This document shows positions 5,543 through 5,631 of a DNA stretch of 5,631 bases, piece by piece; the stretch's first letter is position 1, and each line of letters starts with the position of its first letter. The stretch spans positions 1-5,631 of the forward strand of contig CAZESH010000285.1 in the NCBI GenBank assembly GCA_964514665.1, in the 5' to 3' direction. The translations under genes were made by a program, and so were the position numbers. Below the pieces are notes generated by a model, which ran no database searches, was not told the origin of the DNA, and was given only the letters and a program-made list of their open reading frames with translations. Source of the DNA: CAZESH01 sp964514665 (GTDB taxonomy: Bacteria; Bacillota; Bacilli; Paenibacillales; KCTC-25726).

Positions 5543-5631
5543 TCAAGCAAAGTTTTTTCCCGGAACAGAAGCCTCCAGTCCCATTGACTCAAGCTGACTC
5601 CAGATAGCCGGTTTCATGGCCTTCCTCGTAG
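5543..5631 (-). CDS. Possible 3' end of a further minus-strand gene, cut by the window edge
   Basis: On the minus strand an open frame enters from the right edge and runs 28 codons to a TGA at 5545-5543. It reads as a plausible C-terminus (MKPAIWSQLESMG then LEASVPGKNFA). It contains an ATG at 5617, but with no well-spaced ribosome binding site, so a partial gene is preferred over a tiny complete one. A second frame, ending YLESA, is open for only 13 codons. The piece is too short to identify. If real, the three small genes downstream could be co-transcribed with it across a 54-base gap. Confidence 0.35.
   Translation of the reverse strand, partial: TRKAMKPAIWSQLESMGLEASVPGKNFA

Noticed and set aside
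1..5631. CRISPR array, tRNA, rRNA, insertion sequence or phage attachment site
   Set aside because: No regularly spaced repeats, no tRNA-like cloverleaf, no transposase and no terminal inverted repeats with target duplications were seen.

Overview
The window looks like a chromosomal segment of a spore-forming Bacillales bacterium, most likely a member of the Paenibacillaceae. This rests on strong GGAGG/GAGGTG-type ribosome binding sites, several GTG starts, moderate base composition with A-rich non-coding stretches, and the overall style of the proteins. It is an inference from style and not from a marker gene.

Layout, left to right. (1) Positions 3-1352 (+): a GT-B fold, GT4-like glycosyltransferase with an unusual polycationic N-terminal extension of about 80 residues that contains no acidic residue. 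(2) Positions 1353-1463: a spacer with a 12-bp inverted repeat and a weak sporulation-type promoter candidate. (3) Positions 1464-1832 (+): a Ser/Thr-rich, probably beta-rich protein of 122 residues, closed by a clear hairpin. (4) Positions 1864-1944: a second leader with a good match to a sigma-K -10 element. (5) Positions 1945-4438 (+): a two-gene unit, a 91-residue helical protein overlapping by 14 bases a 743-residue Maf/MptE-like (DUF115, MAF_flag10) protein, the family that includes flagellin glycosylation factors. (6) Positions 4439-4535: a convergent intergenic hairpin region. (7) Positions 5488-4536 (-): three small helical proteins of 98, 115 and 91 residues in a tight operon, the last two joined by a 4-base GTGA overlap. 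(8) The right edge may hold the 3' end of another minus-strand gene.

Taken together, two glycosyltransferase-like enzymes, a Ser/Thr-rich candidate acceptor and four small helical proteins that show faint mutual similarity suggest a dedicated surface-protein glycosylation locus. No flagellin, chaperone or motility gene is visible, so the Maf-like enzyme is not in its best-known setting. The sigma-K-like element would fit a role in decorating the spore surface during late sporulation, but that is a hypothesis. The family calls for the two large enzymes are firm. The four small proteins and the Ser/Thr-rich protein were not recognised as members of named families.
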